Shown here: piece by piece, positions 1-8,559 of the stretch | Layout: each line of letters opens with the position of its first letter | How positions within the stretch are numbered: the stretch's first letter is position 1 | Origin: Lachnospiraceae bacterium | GTDB lineage: Bacteria > Bacillota > Clostridia > Lachnospirales > Lachnospiraceae | Direction: 5' to 3' | Assembly (NCBI GenBank): GCA_902363665.1 | Contig: CABJAW010000003.1 | Span: 248,001-312,000, forward strand | Length of the DNA: 64,000 nt | The notes under the pieces: generated by a model | Told to the model about the DNA's origin: nothing | Databases searched by the model: none | What the model saw: only the letters and a program-made list of their open reading frames with translations | Program-made: the position numbers and the translations under genes

Positions 1-3000
1 ACTTTTCCGGAGCTTCGATTTCTTTCAGAGTATATGTGCCATGTTTCAGAGGTTTCGTCAGATATATTTTTCCCTCTTCGTTTGTTGTAAAAGTATCCGT
101 CATCGTTCCGAAATCCAGATTATCCGGCATGACAACCGGTGTACCGCTGCTATCGAGAATCTGGAATTTTGCGCCGCCTTTTGGAATGATACTTCCAGTC
201 TGACGATCTTTCTTTACGATCTCGATCATTGCATTCTGCACACTGTTGGTCACAACATACTTTACCTGCACACCGTTTTTGGTAATTCGGATCTTTGCCT
301 TTTTCAGCCCTGCATAGCCTTCCGGCGTGGTAGATGGATCTTCCCGCAGCGTCCAGGTGCCATATACCAGTTCCTGTGTTTTTGTCGCTGCATATCCATA
401 CTGATCCGTGACGATCTCCTTTTCAGGAACAGACGGGTCTTCATGCGTCAGCGTAAAACGAATCCCTAAAAGTTCTCCGCGGTCAATCCATTCCTGAAGG
501 GTTGATTCATCATAGCGGTCATCCAGAAACTTCATCAGCATCAGGCTTCCGCGGATCACCGGATCATAAGACTGAATCTGATATGACTTCTTCCCGTCAT
601 CTGCCACTGTCACTTCGTGTACAAGCGTGTCTGCTTCATACCCTGTCGGTGCTTTTGTTTCCCTGATATAATAGGTCCCCGGAAGCAGACCGGTACTTTT
701 GGCATAACCGGAATCATTAAGGGTCAGAATTTCTACCTGTCTGGTGCAGGCTTTATCCTCATATATCGTATACTGTGCACCCGCAAATTTTACTGCACTG
801 TTATTTGGAGCAGGCTTCCCGGTCTCTTTGTCATATTTCTGCAGTTCGATCGGCTTTCGGATGACCTGTTCTTTTGAGGTAACCGGATAGACGGCAAGCT
901 GATCTGAAACTCTCATATCGATTTGATAGACGGTAGGATCAAGTTCATAACCATTCGGTTTTTTTGTTTCTTTCACATAATAAGTATCAAACGGAAGTTC
1001 TTTGCTCTTTCCATAACCAGAGGCATTTGTCGTTATGATGTCAATTTCTTTTGTACATTTCTCATCAGAATAAACGGAATACTGTGCTCCTTCAAAAGAG
1101 GCACCCTCTGCTGGAATTTTTGCTCCGGTCTCCTTATCATATTTCCGAAGCTCAATTTTTGCCATCTGCGGTGTTTCCTCCGATTTTACCGTGTATACGG
1201 CAGCTCCTGTCGCACTTATTTCCACTTTATGGATGATTTTATCAAGAGAATATCCCTTCGGTGCTTTTGTTTCTTTTACATAATACGTATCAATCAGCAA
1301 TGCCGAACTTTTTGCATATCCGGCAGCGTTCGTTGTCACTGTCTCCACTTTTTTTGTGCAGGCCGCGTCGCTGTAGATCGTATATTCTGCTGCGGCAAAG
1401 GAATATTTACCGTTATATGGCTTTTTATTCCCGGTCAGTGTATCGTACTTCTGAATCTCAATCCATTTTTTTACCGGCTTTTCACGGGAACTGATCGGAT
1501 ATACAGACGTTTCCCCGCCTGATACCATGGCAATCCGATGAACAACTGCATCCAGCCCATAGCCTGCCGGAGCCTTTGTTTCTTTTATATAATATGTTGC
1601 AAGCGGGAGAAAATCACTTTCTGCATGTCCCTTCTTATCCGTCGTGAGAACAACTGCTTTTTTAGTACAGGTTTCATCCAGATATACCGTATATTCTGCT
1701 CCTTCAAACGAACCACTCTGTGCCGACGGATTCCCGGTCTCAGCATCGTATTTCTGAACGGACAGTTTTTTCCGGATTGGCTCCTCATAGGATGTAAAGG
1801 TGGCCGTCTCCCCGGAAACGACCTTAAGCGTATACAGCTTTTCATCCAGCTGATATCCTTTCGATGCTTTTGTTTCCTTCACATAATAAGTACCTGATTC
1901 CAGTTCTGCCTGATTTGTTCTGCCACTTTCGTCTGTTGTCAGAGAAGTTACCTTTTCTGTACAGTCGCGGTCTTTGTATATGGTATATACCGCACCTGCC
2001 AGTGAGTAATTCTCATTTAAGAGTTTCGTGCTTCTGGACAGTGCGTCCAGTTTCTGTACATAAGCTGTTCCGTTTTTTGGAATTTCCGGAAGCGTGACGC
2101 TTAAAAACAACTGTTTTTCGCCGGAATAATAGGAAAAACCAATATCCTGATATCCCTTCAGTCCAAGCTTCAATGCCTGATAATCCACTGGATATTTACA
2201 GGTAAGCGTCAGCTGAATGGTCCCGGCCGCTGCTCTGCTGTCTGCCTCAAGATGGAATCGGTCTCCGCCATTTATAACTGCTTTTCCACTAAAATTTTCA
2301 CCAGTCGTCTCATTTACAAGTGTAATCCCGGCTGGCAGCGTTATTGTGGCTGTATTTTCGTCAAACGATTTATAAACCGTTGATGGCGTAACGCTTTTAT
2401 CGGAAGCTTTTCGATAAGTCGCCTGCAGTTCCGGTACTGTCAGATAAGAGGTCGGATTCGGCATTTTAATAATGTAAGAAGCAAGCGTTTTGACCAGGTT
2501 TACACCTGCGGCATTCAAAACATTCGTATAGTTCGAATTATAATTCCAGTTCGTTCCATTCAGATAAAAATAACTCAGAACGTAGTGAGTGATGGTATAA
2601 TAGTGACTGTTTGAACTGCAGCCTGCCTGATCCATCACTGCTTTTAAATTCACACTGCTTCCATCTGTCATTTCGATTGTCCGTCCCCAGGCAGGACCGC
2701 CGTAGAGATAGAACATTCCTTTGGACATCCGGCGCTCACTCTGCGTACCGGCAGTTCCATCCAGATATTCCGTCGTATCTTTATCGTATACTGTACCGCT
2801 TCCAGGAGAATTCAACCGAGGCTGAATACAATATGCCTCCCGGACAATTTTGCTTCCATCGCTCTCAAAAAAGACAACCGTCTTATGTGTAGATGCCGCC
2901 TGACCGTTATTTAATATAGAAGGCGCACCGCATACACCGCTTACAACCAACTTGAACCGATCAGGCACCGGATCATCGTCTTCATCAGCAAGTATATTCA

Positions 3001-4225
3001 CCGCTTCATCTGTGTTTATCAGCAAAAATACATCTGATTCCGGCATTTCAAAATGAAAAATCTCCTCTTCCTCATCGAAAGAAATGGAAATTTGGTCCTT
3101 TTCAAGCGAGCGTGTAAGCTCCATGGCTGTGGTATCTTTTATACCATATGCCGAAATTTCAAGTGCTTCCAGTCCAGGCACAGCTTCCAGTGTAAATGAT
3201 ACTTCTTCTCCCGGCTGATACCACTGTGTTTCCGCACAAAATGAAATTTCATATTCCGTACTTTGGGGCAGTACAACCTGATAGCAACCCTCCGGTATCT
3301 CCATTTCACTTTCAGATTCACTTTCTTTATCAAATGCATCTTCCTCTGTTTCCCCTTCAGAAGATGTGTCCAGTTCCTCTTCTGTTACGATCTCGTCCCA
3401 GGGAGTATCAAGCTGCTGCAGTGTCTTGTGTTTCTGATTCTCTTCTGTCTCACCGGGGTCCTCTTCAGATTCACCTTCACCTGGCAGAGTTCCTGTTTCT
3501 TCGGATTCCGTTTCATCTGTCCCCTCATCCTCTGACTGTTCTTCCGTTTCTTCGGATCTGTCTGTCCATGGTTCTTCTGTTTCTTCCAAAGCATCTGTCC
3601 ATGGTTCTTCTGTTTCTTCCAAAGCATCTGTCCACGGTTCTTCTGTTTCTTCCGAAGCATCCGTCCATGGTTCTTCTGTTTCTTCCGAGGCATCCGTCCA
3701 TGGTTCTTCGGTTTCTCCGAAGAATTCCTCTGTTTCATCGTTCTCATCTTCACCGTAAAAATCTTCTGACTCATTTCCCAATAGATCTTCATCCTGGGTC
3801 TCTTCCAATACCCCTGCATCTGTCTCTGCCAGGCGGTGAAACTCTGCACGAAAAATAACATCTTCCTCCGGCATCGAAAAACGGACGGTCTGATTCGCGA
3901 TCATCAACGGAATCTCGGATTTATTTCCGAATAACTGCATTTTGTCGATACTCCACCCATCTTCCGGTGCTACATCAAATGACACCTGTGTCCCAGGTTC
4001 ATACTGCAATATGATTTCCTGATCCGCGCCTGGATTTTCCCTTTTATGTGATGTTTCATACCGGTACTCGCATGCTTCATACACCGGAAGTGTCACGGTA
4101 TACTGCTCCGGTGCGGTATTATCATCTGGCGCAATCGCAGCGGACGCACCTCCGATCCCGCTGCCGGTCATAAAAACGCTCAGCGCCATCAGAAATGACA
4201 GCACTTTTTTCTTTTTTCTTCTCAT
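1..4225 (-). CDS. Large Cna_B/SpaA-repeat surface protein (3' end outside window)
   Basis: About 1,408 codons are visible; the C-terminus, where a sortase signal would be expected, lies beyond the left edge. The ATG at 4225 follows GAGGAGG. Residues 1-30 form a Lys/Arg-rich signal peptide ending GGASA. Residues about 125-305 are a highly acidic Glu/Thr/Ser linker with 33-nt tandem repeats. Around 465-550 there is a region with AYCIQP and later ITHYVLSYFY, which resembles the thioester/adhesin domain seen at the N-terminus of such proteins; I could not identify the bond-forming Gln. From about 713 to 1222 there are five Cna_B-type repeats of about 101 residues, each with the GTYYVKETKAPKGY-like motif and an early Lys (QKYD), followed by diverged repeats. 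These domains normally carry Lys-Asn isopeptide bonds. The likely role is a wall-anchored stalk or pilin-like adhesin. It is last in an operon with the DUF5688 gene and a 43-residue peptide. Confidence 0.85.
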   Translation of the reverse strand, partial: MRRKKKKVLSFLMALSVFMTGSGIGGASAAIAPDDNTAPEQYTVTLPVYEACEYRYETSHKRENPGADQEIILQYEPGTQVSFDVAPEDGWSIDKMQLFGNKSEIPLMIANQTVRFSMPEEDVIFRAEFHRLAETDAGVLEETQDEDLLGNESEDFYGEDENDETEEFFGETEEPWTDASEETEEPWTDASEETEEPWTDALEETEEPWTDALEETEEPWTDRSEETEEQSEDEGTDETESEETGTLPGEGESEEDPGETEENQKHKTLQQLDTPWDEIVTEEELDTSSEGETEEDAFDKESESESEMEIPEGCYQVVLPQSTEYEISFCAETQWYQPGEEVSFTLEAVPGLEALEISAYGIKDTTAMELTRSLEKDQISISFDEEEEIFHFEMPESDVFLLINTDEAVNILADEDDDPVPDRFKLVVSGVCGAPSILNNGQAASTHKTVVFFESDGSKIVREAYCIQPRLNSPGSGTVYDKDTTEYLDGTAGTQSERRMSKGMFYLYGGPAWGRTIEMTDGSSVNLKAVMDQAGCSSNSHYYTITHYVLSYFYLNGTNWNYNSNYTNVLNAAGVNLVKTLASYIIKMPNPTSYLTVPELQATYRKASDKSVTPSTVYKSFDENTATITLPAGITLVNETTGENFSGKAVINGGDRFHLEADSRAAAGTIQLTLTCKYPVDYQALKLGLKGYQDIGFSYYSGEKQLFLSVTLPEIPKNGTAYVQKLDALSRSTKLLNENYSLAGAVYTIYKDRDCTEKVTSLTTDESGRTNQAELESGTYYVKETKASKGYQLDEKLYTLKVVSGETATFTSYEEPIRKKLSVQKYDAETGNPSAQSGSFEGAEYTVYLDETCTKKAVVLTTDKKGHAESDFLPLATYYIKETKAPAGYGLDAVVHRIAMVSGGETSVYPISSREKPVKKWIEIQKYDTLTGNKKPYNGKYSFAAAEYTIYSDAACTKKVETVTTNAAGYAKSSALLIDTYYVKETKAPKGYSLDKIIHKVEISATGAAVYTVKSEETPQMAKIELRKYDKETGAKIPAEGASFEGAQYSVYSDEKCTKEIDIITTNASGYGKSKELPFDTYYVKETKKPNGYELDPTVYQIDMRVSDQLAVYPVTSKEQVIRKPIELQKYDKETGKPAPNNSAVKFAGAQYTIYEDKACTRQVEILTLNDSGYAKSTGLLPGTYYIRETKAPTGYEADTLVHEVTVADDGKKSYQIQSYDPVIRGSLMLMKFLDDRYDESTLQEWIDRGELLGIRFTLTHEDPSVPEKEIVTDQYGYAATKTQELVYGTWTLREDPSTTPEGYAGLKKAKIRITKNGVQVKYVVTNSVQNAMIEIVKKDRQTGSIIPKGGAKFQILDSSGTPVVMPDNLDFGTMTDTFTTNEEGKIYLTKPLKHGTYTLKEIEAPEK
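560..2085 (-). repeat. Five tandem ~303-nt Cna_B coding repeats
   Basis: The segment matching GCTTTTGTTTC..TACATAATA on the plus strand recurs near 650, 957, 1260, 1567 and 1864, a period of about 300-310 nt. Each unit encodes one Cna_B-like domain. The units have diverged at the nucleotide level, so this is an old domain array and not a fresh duplication. Confidence 0.85.
3558..3722 (-). repeat. 33-nt tandem repeat, about five units
   Basis: Five consecutive 33-nt units encode the 11-residue peptide EETEEPWTDA plus Ser or Leu. Neighbouring units differ at only one to three positions (for example Ser/Leu and CCA/CCG variants), which points to recent slippage or unequal exchange. They lie in the acidic linker between the signal peptide and the adhesin domain. 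Unit number is likely to vary between strains. Confidence 0.9.
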
Positions 4226-4251
4226 AGGATTCCTCCTCAATATCGGTTCTT

Positions 4252-4383
4252 TTATTTGATTTTCTGCTGCTCTTTCTCCTCATTTCCCAATAAGACCGCA
4301 AGCAGTGTGCAGCCGCCCATAAAAAGCAGTATCAGAAGTGAGATCAGTGGAATCAAAAACACACTGGCAAAAATAATCTGCAT
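4252..4383 (-). CDS. 43-residue single-pass membrane peptide
   Basis: A short gene with a strong ribosome binding site (GGAGGAG, 6-8 nt before the ATG at 4383). It sits 13 nt after the DUF5688 stop and 26 nt before the surface-protein start. The product begins MQIIFASVFLIPLISLLILL and continues through a Gly-Gly-Cys segment to a charged tail, NEEKEQQKIK. That is one hydrophobic helix of about 30 residues with a short polar C-terminus, probably cytoplasmic. I do not recognise a family. Its position inside the operon and its good start signals support a real gene; a membrane partner or assembly aid for the surface protein is only a guess. Confidence 0.6.
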   Translation of the reverse strand: MQIIFASVFLIPLISLLILLFMGGCTLLAVLLGNEEKEQQKIK

Positions 4384-4396
4384 TTTCTCTCTCCTC

Positions 4397-5308
4397 CTAT
4401 TCGTCTGTGCCACTTTCAGAGCAGGCAATCGTCAGCAGGCTTCCGCTTCGGGTATAGAGATATACGGAATCCCCCAAAATCTCTTCCTGGGCAACGTGTT
4501 CTTCGTTGATCTCTTTTACCATTTCGTGAAGCCCCTCAGGCGTCAGACCATCGAGAACCGGAACAATCATACATTCATGAATGCTGCTTGGCAGAATATA
4601 ATAATCGGTTTCCAGCTTTTCTCCGATCCTTCTGCAGACAGACGGAAGCAGAATCTCCGCCGCCCCGAAATATTTTTCCCGGTTTGTCAGCACATACATC
4701 GGAACAGCCTGCGAAAGAAGATATCCGGCGCTGCGATCTGTCATTTCATCGACCAGCGCCGCCAGGCTCAGCAGCTCTGCCGGAAGCAATTCCGGCATAT
4801 TTGCAAGTGCCGCCTGGTCAAGCTCTTTCTCCGTGATTTTCCAGAACTTCAAATGTTCATTTTTTACAAGAATGCTTGCATTTCCAAACGTCTCACATTC
4901 CAGCTTATAGTAATAGACGACCGCAAGATCAAGAAAATAACGATGAGGTACCTCCGTCAGCAGCGCTTTGTTCATTCCGGCATGTACCAGTTTGCAGGCA
5001 ATATGGCCTTTTACTTTTTCATAATCGGTATAAAAACTCATATCATACCGCGCCGGTTTTTCCATGCCCGCATGGTACTCCAGAATCTCTTCAGCGATCC
5101 GGTCAATGGAAGTTCCGCACTGATACTGGCTGAAAAATGGCCGAAGCCAGATTGCCGGGGCTACATTCTCCCCCTTTCGCAAAATTGTCAGACCGTCTAC
5201 ACAGGGAATGTTGTTTTTTAAAATATGATTGACGCTGACTTTTGCTTCTTCTCCGGCTGCTTTCTGCACTTCCTGCAGAATCACACCTATAAATTTCTGA
5301 TATTCCAA
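4397..5308 (-). CDS. DUF5688 family protein
   Basis: A protein of about 303 residues of the DUF5688 type, a family common in Lachnospiraceae with no established function. I place the start at the TTG at 5308 (LEYQKFIGVILQEV), because AAAGGTGG lies 7-8 nt upstream; a longer frame reaches 5356 without a ribosome binding site. No signal peptide or membrane helix is visible, so it is probably cytoplasmic. The C-terminal part has the family-like segment YILPSSIHECMIVP and a region on Glu-rich helices. It is the first gene of the unit that continues into the 43-residue peptide and the Cna_B surface protein. The promoter TTGCAA-17-TATAAA lies at 5379-5407. Function is unknown; a regulatory or chaperone role is unproven. 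Confidence 0.75.
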   Translation of the reverse strand: MEYQKFIGVILQEVQKAAGEEAKVSVNHILKNNIPCVDGLTILRKGENVAPAIWLRPFFSQYQCGTSIDRIAEEILEYHAGMEKPARYDMSFYTDYEKVKGHIACKLVHAGMNKALLTEVPHRYFLDLAVVYYYKLECETFGNASILVKNEHLKFWKITEKELDQAALANMPELLPAELLSLAALVDEMTDRSAGYLLSQAVPMYVLTNREKYFGAAEILLPSVCRRIGEKLETDYYILPSSIHECMIVPVLDGLTPEGLHEMVKEINEEHVAQEEILGDSVYLYTRSGSLLTIACSESGTDE

Positions 5309-5378
5309 ATTTCTACCACCTTTCTGTTTTGATATATGTTGCTTTTTGATTATCATATATCATTTATGTATTAATGTT

Positions 5379-5407
5379 TTTATATCATGAAATGTCACTT
5401 TTTGCAA
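5379..5407 (-). promoter_or_regulatory. Promoter of the DUF5688/surface-protein operon
   Basis: Read on the minus strand: TTGCAA, 17 nt, TATAAA, about 70 nt before the TTG start. The flanks are very A+T rich. Confidence 0.7.
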
Positions 5408-5535
5408 GTTTATAATCTTATTTTATAAAATATTAATAATCAATGAAAGAGAAAAATAAAACAGGAATTTGATTGCAGAAAAAATTCCTTATAATCCCGT
5501 AAATAGCAAACGCTCGCTTTACAATAAATAAAAAA

Positions 5536-5576
5536 CGCAGAAAACAGTTCACTATTTGTTAAAACTGTTTTCTGCG
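5536..5576. terminator. 14-bp perfect inverted repeat, terminator-like
   Basis: CGCAGAAAACAGTT at 5536-5549 pairs perfectly with 5563-5576 around a 13-nt loop. On the minus strand it is followed by TTTTT, on the plus strand by CTTTT. It lies in the 390-nt gene-free stretch 5309-5698 between efp and the DUF5688 operon, which otherwise holds only the operon promoter and the efp terminator. Confidence 0.65.
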
Positions 5577-5583
5577 CTTTTGG

Positions 5584-5640
5584 GAAACAAAAAGGCTGTC
5601 GCGCCGCAGATAACAATCTATCTGCCTTGCAACAGCCCTT
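5584..5640. terminator. efp terminator
   Basis: GGCTGT near 5594 pairs with ACAGCC near 5633, and an inner stem GCAGATA/TATCTGC stacks inside. On the minus strand a TTTTTGTTT tract follows, 60 nt after the efp stop. A T tract also follows on the plus strand, so it may work both ways. Confidence 0.75.
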
Positions 5641-5698
5641 ATTTTTATTTTAAATATCTGTACTGTGCCAGATGATACGGCATCATTCTGCAGACGAA

Positions 5699-6256
5699 TC
5701 AGACACGGGAGAGGTACTCACCTGTTCTGGTATCGATCTTCAGCTTATCTCCTGTCTCTACGAACAGCGGTACGTATACGACAGCACCTGTCTCTACAGT
5801 TGCCGGCTTGGTTGCTCCGGTTGCTGTATCGCCCTTGAAGCCCGGCTCTGTATCGGTTACTTCAAGCTCTACAAACAGCGGTGCCTCTACTGCAAATACG
5901 TTTCCGTTGTGCGAACAAACCTTTACCATCTCATTCTCTTTTACGAATTTCAGTGCATCACCGATGGTCTCGTTGTTCAGTGCAATCTGATCATAAGTCT
6001 CTGTATTCATGAAGTAGAACAGATCTCCGTCATTGTAAAGATACTGCATCTCCACGCGGTCAATTCTTGCAGTCGGGAATTTTTCTGTCGGACGGAATGT
6101 TTTCTCAACTACGCCGCCGTTGATGATGTTTTTCAGCTTTGTTCTTACGAACGCAGCACCTTTACCCGGTTTTACATGCTGGAATTCGATGATCTGATAA
6201 ATATTTCCATCCATCTCCAAAGTAACACCGTTTCTAAAATCTCCTGCTGATACCAT
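5699..6256 (-). CDS. efp: Translation elongation factor P
   Basis: A 185-residue EF-P, the usual length. It binds between the P and E sites and rescues ribosomes stalled on polyproline. The N-terminal KOW-like domain carries the loop [17 protein letters not shown]; Lys32 is the tip residue that is modified in many species. It is followed by two OB-type domains and ends [10 protein letters not shown], the conserved C-terminus. The ATG at 6256 is preceded by AAGGAGG. It is transcribed alone from its own promoter at 6399-6427 with a leader of about 130 nt. None of the known EF-P modification genes is visible nearby. Confidence 0.97.
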   Translation of the reverse strand: MVSAGDFRNGVTLEMDGNIYQIIEFQHVKPGKGAAFVRTKLKNIINGGVVEKTFRPTEKFPTARIDRVEMQYLYNDGDLFYFMNTETYDQIALNNETIGDALKFVKENEMVKVCSHNGNVFAVEAPLFVELEVTDTEPGFKGDTATGATKPATVETGAVVYVPLFVETGDKLKIDTRTGEYLSRV

Positions 6257-6398
6257 TTGCTGTATTCCTCCTTAAATTTATCTGGCAGTTATGCTCTTTC
6301 ATGCCTTACTCATGACAGAACCCGCCGGTTGAAAACCGGTCCGTCAGCTTTGGAGTAATCCTCTTCTCCCTCTTCTGCCATGTCACATTATCTTTTGT

Positions 6399-6427
6399 AT
6401 TCTACCGTATCCTGCGATATTTTTCAA
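6399..6427 (-). promoter_or_regulatory. efp promoter
   Basis: Minus strand TTGAAA, 17 nt, TAGAAT. The leader contains a small hairpin (CCGGTT/AACCGG near 6324-6338). With the divergent pyrC promoter this fills the 430-nt gap 6257-6686. Confidence 0.8.
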
Positions 6428-6463
6428 CTGTTTTTTTATGATAACGTGATTTCATCTTTTTTC

Positions 6464-6492
6464 TTGACATCTCCTGTGCGCCTTTTTACAAT
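6464..6492 (+). promoter_or_regulatory. pyrC promoter
   Basis: TTGACA at 6464-6469, a 17-nt spacer, TACAAT at 6487-6492; a near-consensus sigma-A promoter about 190 nt before the pyrC start. Confidence 0.85.
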
Positions 6493-6530
6493 AAAACCGA
6501 TATGGCATTCATGAAATGACTGCCTCACTT

Positions 6531-6589
6531 CCTTGTCTGTAAATCTGATTCGGCATTGACTTAGTATAAAACAGATTTCAGTTACAAGG
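6531..6589 (+). promoter_or_regulatory. Stem-loop in the pyrC leader
   Basis: CCTTGT (6531) pairs with ACAAGG (6584), and inside it AAATCTG (6541) pairs with CAGATTT (6572). The structure lies between promoter and pyrC. It does not match the PyrR-binding consensus and no U tract follows, so its role is unknown. Confidence 0.45.
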
Positions 6590-6686
6590 TCATCTATTAC
6601 ACGGAATTCAACTGCTCAGATCCGGCTCCGAAATGCTGCGCATTCGCCTGACTCTGAACAGTCAAACAGAAAAGGAGAATTTCACC

Positions 6687-7928
6687 ATGCTGATCAAAAA
6701 CGGCCTCATCCTTTCCCCTGATACCGGTCTGCAGACACGCGGCGATCTGCGGATTACGGACGGGATCATCACTGAAATTGAAACTTCCGGAACTTTAACT
6801 CCACAGCCGGGCGAGCAGGTCATTGACGCTTCCTCTTACGTGGTCGCGCCGGGACTTGTAGATATTCACGTCCATTTTCGCGACCCCGGGCTTACTTATA
6901 AGGAAGATATCCACACAGGCGCGATGGCCGCTGCAGCCGGCGGTTTTACAACTGTCATCTGCATGGCAAACACAAAACCGGTCGCGGACTGCCCGGAAAT
7001 TATCACGGATATCCTCACACGTGCAGAAAAAGAACCGGTACGCATCCTTCAGACCGGTGCAGTCAGCGTCGGAATGAAAGGGGAAGCACTGACGGATTTT
7101 GAAGCGCTTGCGGCGGCGGGCGCATGTGGCTTTACGGATGACGGCATCCCGCTTACTGATGAAAAGCTTACAGAACAGGCGATGCGGCAGGCGAAAGCCT
7201 TAAATCTTCCACTTTCTTTCCATGAAGAAGATCCTGCTTTTATTAAAAAATCCGGGACAAACCGTACAGCTCCGGCGATCGCTGAGGATGTGATGGTGGC
7301 GCGAGACTGCATGCTCTCGCTTTATACCGGCGCTGTAATCGACATTCAGCATATCAGCTCAAAAAATTCTGTTGCGCTTGTGCGGACGGCAAAAGCCCTT
7401 GGCGCTCCGGTTTTTGCGGAGGCAACACCACATCATTTTACCCTGACGGAAGATGCGGTTGAAACCTATGGTACTTACGCAAAAATGAATCCGCCGCTGC
7501 GCACCGGGGAAGACCGCCAGGCGATCATCGAAGGACTGATCGATGGAACGATCGACTGCATTGCAACCGACCATGCACCGCACAGCACCGAAGAAAAACA
7601 TCGTGAGCACTTCTTTGATGCACCAAGCGGAATTATCGGGCTGGAAACCTCGCTTGCACTTGGCATTACTTCACTCGTACGCCCGGGGCACCTGACCTTG
7701 TCCGAACTGATGGAAAAAATGTCCCTGAATCCGGCAAAGCTTTATCATCTGCAGGGTGGAAGGATTGCAGAAGGTGTACCTGCTGACCTTGTTATTTTTA
7801 ACCCGGACGAAGAATTTATTCCTTCTAAATATCAGTCCAAGGCTGAAAATACACCGTTTACCGGCTGGAAGCTCTACGGGAAGGTGCACTACACGATCTG
7901 TCGCGGTGAGATTGTCTGGGAGAACTAA
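6687..7928 (+). CDS. pyrC: Dihydroorotase
   Basis: A 413-residue class I dihydroorotase, which cyclises carbamoyl-aspartate to dihydroorotate in pyrimidine synthesis. The metal-binding motif VDIHVHFRDPG is near residue 60, and a second motif ATDHAPH is near 300, as in amidohydrolases. I choose the ATG at 6687, preceded by AAAGGAG; an 18-codon upstream extension has no ribosome binding site. It is the only pyrimidine gene here and stands alone between its own promoter and a bidirectional terminator. The long structured leader suggests regulation, but no PyrR site is recognisable. Confidence 0.95.
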   Translation: MLIKNGLILSPDTGLQTRGDLRITDGIITEIETSGTLTPQPGEQVIDASSYVVAPGLVDIHVHFRDPGLTYKEDIHTGAMAAAAGGFTTVICMANTKPVADCPEIITDILTRAEKEPVRILQTGAVSVGMKGEALTDFEALAAAGACGFTDDGIPLTDEKLTEQAMRQAKALNLPLSFHEEDPAFIKKSGTNRTAPAIAEDVMVARDCMLSLYTGAVIDIQHISSKNSVALVRTAKALGAPVFAEATPHHFTLTEDAVETYGTYAKMNPPLRTGEDRQAIIEGLIDGTIDCIATDHAPHSTEEKHREHFFDAPSGIIGLETSLALGITSLVRPGHLTLSELMEKMSLNPAKLYHLQGGRIAEGVPADLVIFNPDEEFIPSKYQSKAENTPFTGWKLYGKVHYTICRGEIVWEN

Positions 7929-7933
7929 AACAA

Positions 7934-7966
7934 AGGCTGCTGCTTTAGATGAGAAAGCAGCAGCCT
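7934..7966. terminator. Bidirectional terminator between pyrC and yqeG
   Basis: AGGCTGCTGCTTT (7934-7946) pairs perfectly with 7954-7966 around a 7-nt loop; T tracts follow on both strands. It ends the convergent pyrC and the polC-yqeG unit. Confidence 0.92.
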
Positions 7967-7987
7967 CCTGTTTTTTACTTTCTTTTC

Positions 7988-8500
7988 TTATTTTTTCCTG
8001 TGCTGTTCCTTCAGATAAAAATGCAGCACAATCTTCTCCAGGTACCGTTTCAGCACGATCTGGATCTCCTCTTTCGGATGAATTGGTTTTACCAGAATCG
8101 AATGGATCCCGGTGCGCCTGGCTCCAAATACATCAGTAAAAAGCTGGTCTCCCACAAATAAGGTATTTTCGGTATCAGTTCCCATCATTTTCATCGCCTT
8201 CTGATAGCTTTTGACAGACGGCTTATGGGCATCTTCGATAAAATTCACGCCGATATTTTTGTTGAACAGCTCCACGCGTGTCCGTTGGTTGTTTGAAAGC
8301 AGACAGCAGGAAAAACCAATGCTTTCCAGATGCGAAAACAGCGCTTCCGCGCGCGCGTCCGCCGGTGCTCCATGGGGCACCAGTGTATTGTCTATATCAA
8401 AAATCACGCCGCGATACCCTTTTTTGTAGAGAAGATCAAAATCTATTTCGTACGTGGAATCCAGGTATTCATCGGGGTAAAACATGTGCAGAAAACTCAT
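7988..8500 (-). CDS. yqeG: YqeG-type HAD (IIIA) phosphatase
   Basis: A 170-residue HAD-superfamily protein of the YqeG type. HAD motif I is VIFDIDNTLVPHG (Asp nucleophile near residue 35). Motif II is the Ser in CLLSNN, a Lys follows in HKPSVKSY, and motif III is LFVGDQLFTDVFGARR. The family is related to phosphatidylglycerol-phosphate phosphatases, but the substrate is not settled from sequence. It is the last gene of the long minus-strand run, 59 nt after polC, and ends in a strong terminator. The start is the ATG at 8500 with AAAGGA about 10 nt upstream. Confidence 0.85.
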   Translation of the reverse strand: MSFLHMFYPDEYLDSTYEIDFDLLYKKGYRGVIFDIDNTLVPHGAPADARAEALFSHLESIGFSCCLLSNNQRTRVELFNKNIGVNFIEDAHKPSVKSYQKAMKMMGTDTENTLFVGDQLFTDVFGARRTGIHSILVKPIHPKEEIQIVLKRYLEKIVLHFYLKEQHRKK

Positions 8501-8559
8501 CCAATCAATGTCCTTTCCTATTTCTTCCTATTTTTCTTTCCTGTCTGCTATATGAAATC

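Noticed and set aside
3558..3722. CRISPR-like regular repeats
   Set aside because: 33-nt units are directly adjacent without spacers and in frame in a coding region.
3196..3861. Plus- and minus-strand frames in the acidic linker of the surface protein (220 and 158 codons)
   Set aside because: They are out-of-frame readings of the Glu/Thr-rich repeats; the true frame is the long minus-strand one from 4225.
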